The translations under genes were made by a program, and so were the position numbers. A stretch of 64,000 nt of DNA, taken from the NCBI RefSeq assembly GCF_900005765.1, contig NC_041689.1, forward strand, positions 248,001 to 312,000. The letters are read 5' to 3'. The stretch comes from Plasmodium relictum (lineage: Eukaryota > Apicomplexa > Aconoidasida > Haemosporida > Plasmodiidae). Below, in pieces: positions 12,443 through 24,644 of this stretch (the first letter of the stretch is position 1; the number at the start of each line of letters is the position of its first letter). The notes beneath the pieces were generated by a model. That model did not search any database. It was not told the DNA's origin and worked only from the letters and a program-made list of their open reading frames with translations.

Positions 12443-12742
12443 NNNNNNNNNNNNNNNNNNNNNNNNNNNNNNNNNNNNNNNNNNNNNNNNNNNNNNNNNN
12501 NNNNNNNNNNNNNNNNNNNNNNNNNNNNNNNNNNNNNNNNNNNNNNNNNNNNNNNNNNNNNNNNNNNNNNNNNNNNNNNNNNNNNNNNNNNNNNNNNNNN
12601 NNNNNNNNNNNNNNNNNNNNNNNNNNNNNNNNNNNNNNNNNNNNNNNNNNNNNNNNNNNNNNNNNNNNNNNNNNNNNNNNNNNNNNNNNNNNNNNNNNNN
12701 NNNNNNNNNNNNNNNNNNNNNNNNNNNNNNNNNNNNNNNNNN
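12443..12742. other. Assembly gap, 300 N
   Basis: A run of exactly 300 N joins the coding 189-bp repeat on the left to non-coding 140-bp satellite on the right. It must hide the rest of the coding repeat, the C-terminus and stop of the gene, and the satellite's left edge. The size may be an estimate. Confidence 0.98.
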
Positions 12743-13625
12743 ATAAATAACTTCAAATAATCTACATATATATACAAACTCAAATAGATTAATAATATTA
12801 AATATACAGCAGGATCAAAATAAAGAAAATTAGATACATAAGTAATATTTAATAAATGAAGTAATACAAAATATACAAAAGTATAAATAACTTCAAATAA
12901 TCTACATATATATACAAACTCAAATAGATTAATAATATTAAATATACAGCAGGATCAAAATAAAGAAAATTAAATACATAAGTAATATTTAATAAATGAA
13001 GTAATACAAAATATACAAAAGTATAAATAACTTCAAATAATCTACATATATATACAAACTCAAATAGATTAATAATATTAAATATACAGCAGGATCAAAA
13101 TAAAGAAAATTAAATACATAAGTAATATTTAATAAATGAAGTAATACAATATATACAAAAATATGAATAACGTCAAATAATCTATATATATATAAACTCA
13201 GATAGATTAATAATATTAAATATACGGAAGGATTAGAATAAAGGAAACTATATATATAAATAACTATCAATAGATGAAGTAATACAAAATATACAAAAGT
13301 ATAAATAACTTCAAATAATCTACATATATATACAAACTCAAATAGATTAATAATATTAAATATACAGCAGGATCAAAATAAAGAAAATTAAATACATAAG
13401 TAATATTTAATAAATGAAGTAATACAAAACACACAAAAATATAAATAACTTCAAATAATCTAAATATATATACAAAGTCAAACAGATTAATATCTTAAAT
13501 ATATAATAAGGTTCGAATCAAAAAGTTAAAATATATAAAACTCATATATATAAATAACTACCAATAAATGAATACAAAATGCACAAAAATATAAATATCT
13601 TCAAATAAATTAATAATTTTATATA
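12743..13625 (+). repeat. 140-bp non-coding tandem satellite
   Basis: Copies begin with ATAAATAACTTCAAATAATC-like sequence at 12743, 12883, 13023, 13163, 13301, 13441 and (degenerate) 13591. Intervals are 140, 140, 140, 138, 140 and 150 bp. The first three units are nearly identical and the fourth, sixth and seventh more diverged. The unit is not a multiple of three and carries stops in all frames, so it is not coding. A shared block reads CAGCAGGATCAAAATAAAG. Confidence 0.93.
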
Positions 13626-14473
13626 AATGAGGAAACATAAATAGATGAGCAACTTGATCTAATTAAATATATCTATGAATATGATAAAATGGGTTATCAA
13701 ATGAGGATTATCTGCATGAAATACATAAAAAGAAGTGTTCATTTTAAAGCATAATGCTTTCACATATATACACATAGGAACCCTATGTTTTTTATTTAAA
13801 GTATAATTTTTTTCAATTTTATGTTTTATTTATCTTAGAATTTTTTTAAAAATTAATTATTGTTTCTTTTAAACTTTTTTTTTTTTAGCTTTGGCTACAT
13901 AAAAAAACACAAAATAAAAAATTAAAAGATTATAAATAAAAAAATAAAATAAATAAGATCAAATATTCATTGAAACAATAAAATTTTTTGTCTTATTTGT
14001 AAAAAAAGGAGAAAAAATTATCTTAATAAAATAACATTTATAATATTTTTTTATTATTTCTTTGCTCCGAAAAAAAAAAAAAAGTATATATATATAATAC
14101 ATTTAAACAATTTTAATATTTTAGAGTTAATTCTACATCTATTAAAAAAAAAATTATCAATTAGAATAAGTTGAATTAATAAATAACACAAAGATATATT
14201 AAAAAACAATTTTATTTTTAATATTAAAATATATATATATATATATAAATATACAAAGTGGAATAATAGGGATGATACTAATAATTAAATAAAAATATAT
14301 ATTCTTCATATAAAAAAAATGAACAGAAAACATTTTTTCTTAAAAAAAATTGAATGATGAAAATATCAAACACATACTTGTAAATATATTTATTAAGATT
14401 AATAAAATATATTCTATATTTCAATATATAAGCTAGAAAAATAAAAAAATTTAGTATTTCATTATTATTACTA
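13626..14473. other. Spacer after satellite; two short hairpins
   Basis: No gene seen. Two close inverted repeats stand out: AAAGCAT-A-ATGCTTT at 13746-13760 and CATAGG-AAC-CCTATG at 13773-13787, followed by a T run. The remainder is A/T-rich spacer at the 3' side of the minus-strand nuclease gene, including a (TA)n stretch near 14229. Confidence 0.45.
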
Positions 14474-16912
14474 TTATTCAATATTTCTTCTGATTAACGT
14501 AGCATGTAAATACAAATGATCAGAACAACGATATTTCTGAAAAAAAAAAAAATAATAATAATTATAAAATATAACAAAATTAAAAATATTATATTCTTAA
14601 TATTCATACCTTATTCGGCAAACACCCATATTTAGCAAGTTTATCAAAAGGTGGCAATTTAGTGCACGATATTTTCTAAAACAAAGAAAATTAAAAAAAA
14701 ATTTTTAAATGTTAGATTTTGTTATGGCCAAAATATATTTAATTTTATGAATTGCAAACATTTATAAAATAAGGAAATATTTATTTAGAATTATTTAAAA
14801 GCTAAAATTTTTATTGTTATTTTATATTACCCTAAGATTTTTATATGAATAAAATATATAATCAACACATCCTTTTTGTTTCCCATGGAAAACAGTAAAT
14901 GGAGCATCGTTTAACATTACGTTGTTTTCTTTATTACTTAATTTATCAATGCTATCGTACTTATAGCAATATTTTTCTATCCTATTTTCAATAAATCTAT
15001 TATATATGCTTTTAAAATATAAAGGGTAGTATAAAATAAAGTCATCCTCTTTTTCATTTATTATTACTTCTATTTCTTTCTTTTTATCATTATTTAAGTC
15101 TTTTTCTTTTTCATGACTAAATTTTTCTTTTCTTTCTACAAGGAAGTATTCCTCATCATTATGTTCATAATTGTTGTAATTATCTTCATTTCTATGTAAA
15201 ATTTTTTTATTATCATTGTACTCATGTTCATTTTCTTCTATGTTGAAATACAAGTTCTTTGCTTTGTTATCATATATATTTTTATCTTTATTTTTTGTTG
15301 TATCGTAATGATCAAAAAAATTATAATCATTTAAATAGTTATTCTTTTTTGAAAATATGTTAATTAAATATTCTTTATTTAATATATTTTTACTTTTAAA
15401 AAAAAAAAATAATGATTCCTTTTTTATATTTTCCAATGAATTGTTACATTCTTCATATTTTAAATCTTCTATTATGCTTTCATCAAACATTGTTCTAATT
15501 TGAATTCCTTTGAAATAATTATTGAAATAATATTGTTTTTTAAACATTAAATATTGACCTGATAAAAATTTTAAATTTATATTTTTTAAATTTATATATC
15601 TATTAATTATAAAATAGTATAATAAACTATTAGGTGTTATATTGAAATCACCACAAAATATAATAGATGGTTCAAGAATTTTAGTATTTTCATCTGTTTC
15701 GTCTTTTTTTTTTAAATAGTTAATACATTTATTCATCATAAGAATTAAACGATAAGTCATATAGCATAACTGATATAATTTAATATCTCCTTTGTAAGAA
15801 TCAAAAATTAAATGAGTATTAGAAACAATAACAATATCATTTATATCAGATATATTATCATTTAAATTATTTTTACTATCTTTGATATTGCTTTTATTGT
15901 CTGTCTCATCATAATATTCTATCTTTTTTGATTTTAAATTTTTTAAGGCTACTATTAAGCCTACATGCCATTTCTTTAAAAGAGGGGATTTATCATAAAT
16001 AATTTCATCAAAAAACAATAATTCAAAAACTTTTGTATTATAAAAAATACAAATTCCATCCTTGCAGGTTTCTTTTTTTTTTTTTAAAAATAATCCTTTG
16101 TAATTTAAATTCTTTAATTTACCTTGTAGTTCCACGAAATAAGACTTTTCAACCTCTTGCAAACATATTATATCTGATAATTTTTTAACAATGCTTTGAA
16201 AAATCCATTTTTTTCTATTCATCCAATTCATAACGTTGGGGCAGTTGCTATCATATTTATAATCAACTAAACTATTTGCTAAAATGTTAAATGAAAAAAT
16301 AGAAAATTCTTCAAATAAGTATTTTTTTTTTTTTCCCTTACATTCAATTATTACTTTATTCTCGCCAGTACTAGAATCTTTATTTTTTGAAATATTTTGA
16401 TCTTTACTCTTCAATATTCTTTTTGATAAAATTTTTAATCTAGCACTATTATTTGTGCATAAATCCATTGTGCTTTCTTCATTTATATTAATACAATTTT
16501 TAGTACTACTAATATTATTATTTTCTTTATTATTTGTAAAATTATTAATAAAGTTTTTTTTCTTATTATTTATTGAATTATTAATAGCATAATTATTATT
16601 AGAACTATTATTTCTTAAATCAATTTTTATTTTATTTTTATTTCTTATATTTTTTATATTTTTATTTATTTGCGTTTTTCTTACTAAATAATTATCATAT
16701 GAATTGTTTTCTCTTATTTCTTTTTCACTATATTTACAATAACATAATCTTATTTGGCAATTAGTAAAAGTGTTAGTATCATTTTTTCTTATATAAAAAG
16801 CATTTCCAATATATTTACACACAAAAAATTGATATTCATTTTTTTTTAATTTATTCACTATATACGTTTTCTTGAAAAACCATGGAATTATACTATTTTT
16901 AGTATAAAACAT
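14474..16912 (-). CDS. Endonuclease/exonuclease/phosphatase-family nuclease, CCR4/Angel-type
   Basis: Predicted exons are 14831-16912, 14610-14675 and 14474-14536 (736 aa), all phase 0 with GT..AG ends. The EEP domain starts near residue 207 with FNILANSL, then ICLQEVE near 250 (metal-binding Glu), KDGICIFYN, CGDFN near 420, KGCVDYIFYS near 685 and RCSDH at 719-723 in the third exon, supplying the conserved Asp-His. The Y.YDSNCPNVMNWMNRKKWI segment resembles CCR4, nocturnin and Angel deadenylases. The domain is broken by a long charged Asn/Glu-rich insert between about residues 480 and 675. Residues 1-200 are Asn/Lys-rich with a basic, aromatic N-terminus that might target an organelle. Likely role is 3' RNA trimming; substrate unknown. 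A single-exon model would lose SDH and look inactive. Confidence 0.85.
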
Positions 16913-16983
16913 TAACTTTTTTTTTTAATGAAAAACTATATTTCTTTTAAAGTTTTAAAATATACAAAACATTAAAGGAAATG

Positions 16984-17051
<68 letters not shown>

Positions 17052-17952
17052 TAAAATAAAAATAAAAATAAAAATAAAACAATTTAATTATTTTTTATAT
17101 AAAGAAATTTTAAATATTTAAATGTGTATATACTAAAATTTATTGATACATTTCCTTATTCGGTAATTTTTTTAATACAATTTTAATAATACTGTAAAAA
17201 GAAAATATTAAAACTATTTTAGGAAATAATATAAAAAAAAAAAAAAAATACTAAAATTTTAAAATAAAACCTAATAACAAATTACTATTGTTTCTCTTTT
17301 TATTTTAATTTTTATAAAAAAAAAAAAAAAAAAATTATTAATATCATATGCTATTATAATTTCAATTGTGAAAAATATTTTTATTGGTTAAATATATTGA
17401 ATAGAACAGCTTTCTTTTAGATATTTCTTTTTACAGTAAAATGTTTAAATAAAAATTTTTTTCTTTTTTTTTTTCTTTTTTTGTTATTTATCCTTCAAGA
17501 AATAATATTTCATATTATATAAATGATTTTTATATGGAATATATCTAAATAGGAGTTTTATTTAAAAATTATTCTATGTTTACACTATTATTTTTATATA
17601 AACATAATATTTCTAATTAGCAAAATACTATTTGTTCTATTTTATTTTATATAAATTATCCCTTATATTATTATACATATATATATTTTGCGTTTCTTTT
17701 TTTTTTTTAAAACATACCTTATATTTCTTAGTGTATTCATATATAATTTTCGAAGTTTGTATTTTTAGGATGTTAAAATATTTAAGTGCAAAAATTGTAA
17801 TTTCATTTCTTTAGTGAGTTTTAATTATTTTTAAAATTCATTTTTATAAATATTCTTAGATATACATTTGTTATTTAATATTATTTTTGAATTAAATAAA
17901 TTTAGATAATTTTTTTATTTCTATATTGTTATACTTGTTACTTTATTTAACA
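16913..17952. promoter_or_regulatory. Divergent intergenic region with long (TA)n tract
   Basis: About 1.04 kb between the starts of the nuclease (minus) and the PLAA-like gene (plus), so both promoters are expected here. It holds a pure (TA)n tract at about 16986-17048, several long poly-A runs and a short meaningless ORF at 17632. No specific promoter element was recognised. Confidence 0.5.
16986..17048. repeat. (TA)n microsatellite
   Basis: An uninterrupted TA run of about 63 bp just upstream of the nuclease start, in a divergent promoter region. It is the longest TA tract in the window. Confidence 0.95.
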
Positions 17953-17982
17953 ATGGAAGGTTAGGAATTAAACAAAAAGAAA

Positions 17983-18013
<31 letters not shown>

Positions 18014-20737
18014 ATTAGAATAAAACATAACTAATAAAAGAAAACTACAGAGAAATACTAAAAAATATATTAAAATGATATAACAAATTTTAAATACAAA
18101 TATATGTTATATATATAATTTTCCACTTTTTTTATAAAATAGCAATTTTTTTTTTCTTTTAAAGTAGATAATGAATATGAATTAGGAGGAATTTTAATTG
18201 GTCATGATAAAGGAATAAGGAGTTTATGTGTTATAAGTAGTAATTTATTTGATGAATTAAAGGATTATGATTTAAAATTTCAATATATAGTTAGTGCTGA
18301 TTGTAATGGAACAATTATTGTTTGGAAAGAAGGAGAATATGAAGAAATGAATAAGAAAGAAAAAAATATTAAAAACAACATAAATAACTTAAGAGAAATA
18401 GAATGTTCAAATGATGAAAAAAAACAGAATGAAAATAATAATGATTATTTATATAATTATAATTTTATTTTATATAAAAAAATAGAGATTCATGAGAAAT
18501 TTATTTACTCTTTATGTTATAGTAAATATATGGGAATAAGTGAATTAAAAAATTGCAAAAAAAACATAGAGAATCACTTATATATATATAGTGGAGGAAA
18601 TGATAGGAATATTTATCTTTTTAATTTAAATGGTTTTATTGAATTAGTATTACAAGGACATAAGAATAGCATATGTAGTATTGTTGAAAAAAATGAAAAT
18701 ATTTTGCTAAGTGGAGATTGGAATGGAGAAGTATTTATTTGGAGGATTGAAAAGAATGAAAAAGAAAAAAATAATAACGATTTAAGTAATGAGATAAATG
18801 AGAAAAGTAGAATTAGCGGAGATAAGTACTCTTACAGTATACTAAAAATATTAAATAATCATAAACATGCTGTATATGTAAATTACTTAAATGATTTAAT
18901 ACTAACTATTTCTCAAAATAATATATTGAATATATGGAATAGCAAAGGAGAGAAAACAGACGAAATTAAAAATATACACAATGATAGTGTTCGTGATATA
19001 ATATTATTTAATGAAAATAAAAACGTTATTACATTTTCTAATGATGAAAATATACATATTTATGATATTAATTTTAATTTGATAAAAATATATAAAGGAC
19101 ACAAGGGTTTTATTTTTTATGTGTGTGTAAATGAAAAAGAGAAAATAATGATTAGTTGCGGTGATGATAAAAGCATTAAAATATGGTGTATTAAAGATAT
19201 TTATGAGTTAATGAAAACATATAATGTAGCTAATTTAAGAAAAAATAATTTAATAAACGAAAATTTTAATTGCCTACAAACTATTTATTTAACTGATACA
19301 TTATGGAATATTAAACTGTTAAGTAACGGTGATTTTGCATGTGCTTGCAATGACAGTTCCGTTAGAATATACACTAATAAGAAGGAGAAAAAATTAAAAA
19401 AAGAAATAATAGAAATATTTGAAAAACAATATGGAAAAAAAAATAATATAAATGATGAAAATGTAAATGGAATAGAAAATATAAACAATATCATAGGAAA
19501 AGAAGGAGAAATAAAAATTTTTAAAAATAAGGAAAAGTATGAGGCTTATAAATACGAAAATAGTCAGTGGGTTCTTATTGGTGATGTAGTTGATGATACT
19601 AAATCAGAAAAAAAGTTTTATATTGGAGATACGTTATTTAAACATGGATATTATGATGAAATATTTTCAATAGACACAGGATATGGTAGTATAAAGCAAC
19701 TACCTTATAATAAAGATGATAATATTCTTTTAATAGCTGAAAAATTCTGCAAAAGAGAAGGGATTTCTGTTAGCCATGTAAAATCAATTGTTGATTTTAT
19801 TAACCAAAACTCTCCAGTTAAAAATAATAGGGAAAATTATGAAATAGAAAATGAAAATAAAAAAAAGAATTTTAAAACTATTTTAAATGTTTTTACAGTA
19901 CAGAAATCTTCACTGGATAGGATTTTACAAAAAATTAAAGAATTTAATTTACTTCTTTCAGATGATGATAAATATAAATTAAATAATGAAGACATCAATT
20001 CCTTAACCAATATTATAAATATATATATAAAAGATATCAAAAATATGTATAAATTTAACACAGCAGATATAAATTTAATTATTAAACTTTTTGAGTGGTC
20101 TCCTTTTTATATATTTCCAGTAATAGATTTATTTAGAGTATTAGTATTAAATAAAAATTGTGATTTTTTATTTAATAATAAATATTCTTTCAATGCTTTC
20201 AAATTAGTATATGATTGTATATCTTTTTATATTAAAAATTCAGAAAATTTGAAAGAAAATGACGATAATAAACTAGATTCTTTGTTATTATGCTGTCTAA
20301 GATTTTATTTGAATATGTTTAATTTGTCTACCCCCAGATACTATATGTATAAAAAATATAATTTTATTTTAAAACAATTTTCTGAAATTAAATCGAACAA
20401 TGCTAATATTAATATATTATTTATAAAAATATTTTTTAATTATATAATAGTATTAAATGAAAATAATGATAATGAATTAAGAAAAATGTTATTTGAAATT
20501 ATTCATTCTTTTAGAAATAGGACAGATGACATGGAATTCATATATATATATTCCTTATGCTTTCATACTTCATATAATTCTTATATCAAACAAACTGAAG
20601 AAATTATCAAAAAATGCGATACAATTAATTTTATTAAAAATAAATTAAATTCTTTAATTTCTCAAAAAAATGAACAAAATGAGAGATTTTTCAAAAATGT
20701 TAAATTAATTTTAGATGATCTCAATTTAAAAAAGTGA
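17953..20737 (+). CDS. PLAA/Doa1 (Ufd3)-like WD40-PFU-PUL protein
   Basis: Predicted exons are 17953-17959 (7 coding bases, ATGGAAG) and 18165-20737, giving 859 aa beginning MEVDNEYELGG. The second exon opens with the first WD40 repeat (GHDKGIRSLC ... IVSADCNGTIIVWK), which is lost if translation starts at the internal ATG 18347. Further WD40 repeats run to about residue 400 (GNDRNIYLF, LSGDWNGEVFIW, SCGDDKSIKIW). A PFU-type ubiquitin-binding domain follows at about 454-555 (YKYENSQWVLIGDVV ... LPYNKDDN), then a helical PUL-type domain to the end. In yeast and animals this family binds ubiquitin and Cdc48/p97 in ubiquitin recycling, ERAD and organelle quality control. The same role here is inferred from domain order. 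Confidence 0.87.
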
Positions 20738-21133
20738 AAATATTTACTTTTTTGAAGAGTATAAATAAATACAATTCCCTTTATTTTTTTAAAAAATATA
20801 TAAAAGTTTTCAAATTTTTTTTTTTCTTTTTATCATACAAAAAATAATTTTTTTTTATTTTTAATTATTTATTAATTTTATTTTTTATATTAATTTTTTT
20901 TTTATTATTATAGAATTATTTATTCTGATACTTAAAATGTATATTTAATTATATTATATTTTGACATTTTTATTCCTATTTCATAGCTATTAGTAGTATG
21001 CATATACTGCATAATCATTATATATGTATTTACTGTTATTTTTAAGATATTTTATTCATTTTACAATTTCTTTTAAGAATTTCTTAAAATATAAAATACT
21101 CTTTTTATCTTTTTTTATTTTTTTTTTTATTTA
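20738..21133. other. Convergent 3' intergenic region
   Basis: About 400 bp of T-rich DNA between the stops of the PLAA-like gene and the bL9 gene. It should hold both 3' UTRs and polyadenylation sites. Nothing else seen. Confidence 0.5.
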
Positions 21134-22068
21134 TTAATCTATACTATAGATAATGTCAGTTTTCTTGTTTTTCTCATCCTTCATTAATCTGAAAAATAAA
21201 ATAAAATAATTAAAATAATAAATGTATAGAACAATATATTGGAATATTACAAAATGAGAAATACATAATAAAATGAAAATATAAATTATATTTAGGATTT
21301 ATTTATGAATATATATATATATATATATATATAACAGTAATAAATAAAATGTGCATATGAAGTAAATTACTCGTATTCTTGAAGAGAGGATATTCTAAAA
21401 ATTATTTCATTTAAAAAATTAGTGTTTGGTAAAAATAGATAATAATAAATAACATAAATTCCAGTATATTTAAAAAAAGAGTTATTTTGAATTATTAAAT
21501 CATTCAAATTATTAATATCTGAATATATTTGTTGCTTTTTATCATTACTATAATCTTCTTTGTTTTTGTAATAATTAATTTTATGTAAATTTTTATGTGT
21601 TAAATCTAATTCATAATTATTAGAAATATAATTAAAAAAGTCATACAAGTTATATGAAACATTATTAGTATACTTATACGTATCTAAATAAATTGTTATA
21701 TCTATATTCTTTAATTGTGCAAAATATTTTTCAAAATCTTCTTCTATAAGTACACTTTTTTTTATATCAACTCTTTGATTTCTTTGATATTTCTCTTTAT
21801 CAGCATAATTATCCACATTTTCATATGTTGCATAAACTGCTTTTCTTTCTTTAATTAAATTTCTAGCACATCCTCTTTTAATCTTTATTATTTCTCCCTT
21901 ATCACCAATATGAGTTATATTATTTAATAATATTATATATGTGTATTTATTTTCGACAGCTGCTATATATGTTTTTCTTTTTATTGTATATTTGTTATAA
22001 TTTAAATAAGAACTCATATATAATTTTTTAAAGTTAAAAAAATATTTTATTTCTTTTATTTTAATCAT
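21134..22068 (-). CDS. Organellar ribosomal protein bL9
   Basis: Predicted exons are 21371-22068 and 21134-21188 (250 aa). The donor splits a Glu codon and the last exon adds 17 residues (LMKDEKNKKTDIIYSID). Residues about 44-83 match the N-terminal domain of bacterial L9: a YIILLNNI strand, G-D-K-G-E-I-I-K-I-K, and the family G-x-A-R-N-x-L signature as GCARNLI. The remainder is a long, poorly conserved C-terminal part, as often in organellar L9. The N-terminal 43 residues are basic and aromatic without a hydrophobic signal core, which favours a mitochondrial presequence over bipartite apicoplast targeting (inference). It belongs to the large ribosomal subunit. Divergent from PNKP. Confidence 0.85.
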
Positions 22069-22614
22069 ATTTCCATTATTATTATTATCATTAATATTAT
22101 TTTAAACTTTTGTGTATTATTATCTTTTAAATAATTCTTACAAAAAAAATTCCCTAATAATTTATATATAAAAAAAAATAATAATAATAAAATAATAAAA
22201 TAACTATAAAACTACATTTTTTTCCTTTTTTAAATAAAAATAAATCAAATTACAAAATTTTTTTTTAACAAAAAAAAAAAAATATATTTATATATAGGAT
22301 TTTTGTATTTTATATGATTTAAATATTTTTTTTTATTAAAGTTAAAAAAAATAAAAATTATTTATGTATATTCATACACCTAAATATGTATAAAATTATA
22401 AATGCTAAATAAATATTATTTTATGTATGTTTTATTGATTTTTATGAAAAATTTGTTATTTTAGTAGCAATGACAAGTTTTTAAGGAGAATTTTTTCCTT
22501 TTTGAAATTTTTTTACTAATATTTATAAATATAGTGTATTACCTTTCTCTTTTTTTTGTGTAAAAAGAAAAGCATATAAAAAAAGTACCTTATTTTAAAA
22601 AATTTTAAATATTT
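22069..22614. promoter_or_regulatory. Divergent intergenic region bL9 / PNKP
   Basis: About 546 bp between the starts of two divergent genes, expected to contain both promoters. It is poly-A/T-rich with ATT-rich triplets near 22076-22100. No defined element was recognised. Confidence 0.45.
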
Positions 22615-24082
22615 ATGAATATAATGAAAAAAAGGAGTATGCCACATTTTAATTTACCTAATAAAAAGTGGAATATAGTAAAATAATTTTATATATATTT
22701 ATAAAAGAAGAAAAAATAAAATTGTTCATTATTTTAAAAAAAAAAAACATTTTATTTTTTTTTTTTTAAAGGTAGAAGACAGTTTGGTGTATCGTATTGT
22801 TAAGGATAAAGAAGATAAAATTTACAAAAAAATATATTCTTTTGATTTAGATAATACATTAATTCTTTCTCGTACATATTTTAAACCTGCTCAAAATGAG
22901 CATGATTATATATTTTATTCTGATAATGTAATAGATTTTTTAAAAAAAAAATATTCGGAAAATTATAAAATTATAATTTTTTCTAATCAAAAAGGAGTAA
23001 GCACAGGAAAGATAAGTCTATTAAATATTATAAATAGAGTTGATGATGTTATAGAAAAAATAGGTATACCTTTAGAGTGTTATTTAGCTTTAAGAAATGA
23101 TAAGTATAGAAAACCAAGAATAGGAATGTATAATTTTGCTAAACAAAATAACAATAATGAAATAGAAGAGATAATTTATGTTGGGGATAATGCAAACAGA
23201 ACCTATGACGACAATTTTAAAAGGCTATATATTAATCATTTAAAATATATATATGCTAAAAATAATGTAAAAGTTGATATTGATGAAATTTATAAAAAAT
23301 TAAAAAAAGATTACACAGATACTGATTTAAAATTTGCTTTAAATATAAATGCAACTTTTTATACACCTGAAGAATTATTCTTAAATATAAAAAATAAAAT
23401 ATCAACCAATTTTCCATTTGATCCAAAGGACTTAAATAAAAATTTAGAAAATACAAATAAATTACATTATTTCATTGAAAAAAATAAAAATGAAAAATTA
23501 AGTGAAGAAAAAATGAATAATGCTATTGAGAAAGAAAAAAAAGAAACTTTATTAGAAAATATAGAAAAAAATCCTAAGGAAAATTATTATCAAATGTTAG
23601 TCATTTTAATAGGACCCCCCGGATGTGGAAAAACATTTTTATGCAAAAATTATTTTTCTGATTTCATTAAAATTAATTTAAGTGAATTAAAAACAAAAAA
23701 AAAATGTTTAGAAGTTTTAAAAGAAAGTATTATTCAAGGAAAAAGTGTTATAATGGATAATGGTAATAGAAGTGTAAATGACAGAGCAATATACATTAAT
23801 GAAGCTAAGAAAATAAATAAAAATATAAAAATTGAAGCTATTTATTTTAATTACCCGAAAGATTTGGTGTTTCATTTAAACACTTTTAAATTGATCACTG
23901 ATAAGTCAAATGAAATTATAGATATCCCCACAATTGCTATTCATTCTTTTTATAAATATATTGAAGAGCCATCACCAAAAGAAAACTTTGACAAAATAAC
24001 AATATTAGATGAAAAAAATTTTTTACCATCAAATTTTGAAAATAGTGAACAAAAAAAATTATTTTTTTTATATTTAAATTAA
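22615..24082 (+). CDS. PNKP: Bifunctional polynucleotide kinase 3'-phosphatase (PNKP)
   Basis: Predicted exons are 22615-22677 and 22772-24082. ATG 22624 gives 454 aa (MKKRSMPHFN...), and in-frame ATG 22615 would add three. The join reads KKWNI|VEDSLVYR in phase 0. The HAD phosphatase part has the catalytic FDLDNTL (Asp43, Asp45 in the 454-aa numbering), IIFSNQKG (motif II), a Lys in RNDKYRKPRIGM and the acidic GDNANR motif. The C-terminal kinase has a Walker A GPPGCGKT near residues 299-306 and MDNGNR. The two domains together act on 3'-phosphate and 5'-hydroxyl ends during single- and double-strand break repair. The FHA domain of animal PNKP is absent. An ORF-only call would begin at a non-ATG codon, 22784. 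The 3' end converges on the next gene with under 200 bp between stops. Confidence 0.9.
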
Positions 24083-24269
24083 TCAAAAAAAGAAAAAAAA
24101 AAAAGTATAAATATATATACATATATATACATATATATATGTAATATAGTAATAATATCATAAATATATGAAAATAAATTAATTTATAGTTTTTGTGTTT
24201 TTACATAAGTTATTTTTTTAATATATATTCAAAATATTTTTCGTTTTTCATTTTTTATTCAAAATATTG

Positions 24270-24590
24270 CTATATTTTATTAAAATAATCTTTTTTCATT
24301 ATCATATTTTTGGAAAATTTGTTAATCATAAAAATTAAATTTTGATTAGTTTTATTTTTTTTATCCATTAATTGTATAGGATCCTTTAGATAATCTATCA
24401 TTAGATTAATAAATTTTTCTTCCGTTATATCTATAAAAATAAAAAAAAAGTTATATTTTTTTAGTTTTTTTTTTTTTTTTTTAATTTTAATATACTTTTA
24501 GTTTATATATATTGTGATTAATATTTTTTTGCCTATTTAATTTTAATATATTAAATTTTAATAATTTTTAAGTGTAATATTGTCTAAATT

Positions 24591-24644
<54 letters not shown>

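Noticed and set aside
12319-12783. Minus-strand ORF across the gap
   Set aside because: Composed mostly of N and antisense to the real repeat gene.
12989-13270. Minus-strand ORF of 93 codons in the satellite
   Set aside because: The 140-bp unit changes frame each copy; the ORF is chance in AT-rich repeat.
12743-13625. CRISPR-like array
   Set aside because: Units are 140 bp head-to-tail without unique spacers, in a eukaryotic genome.
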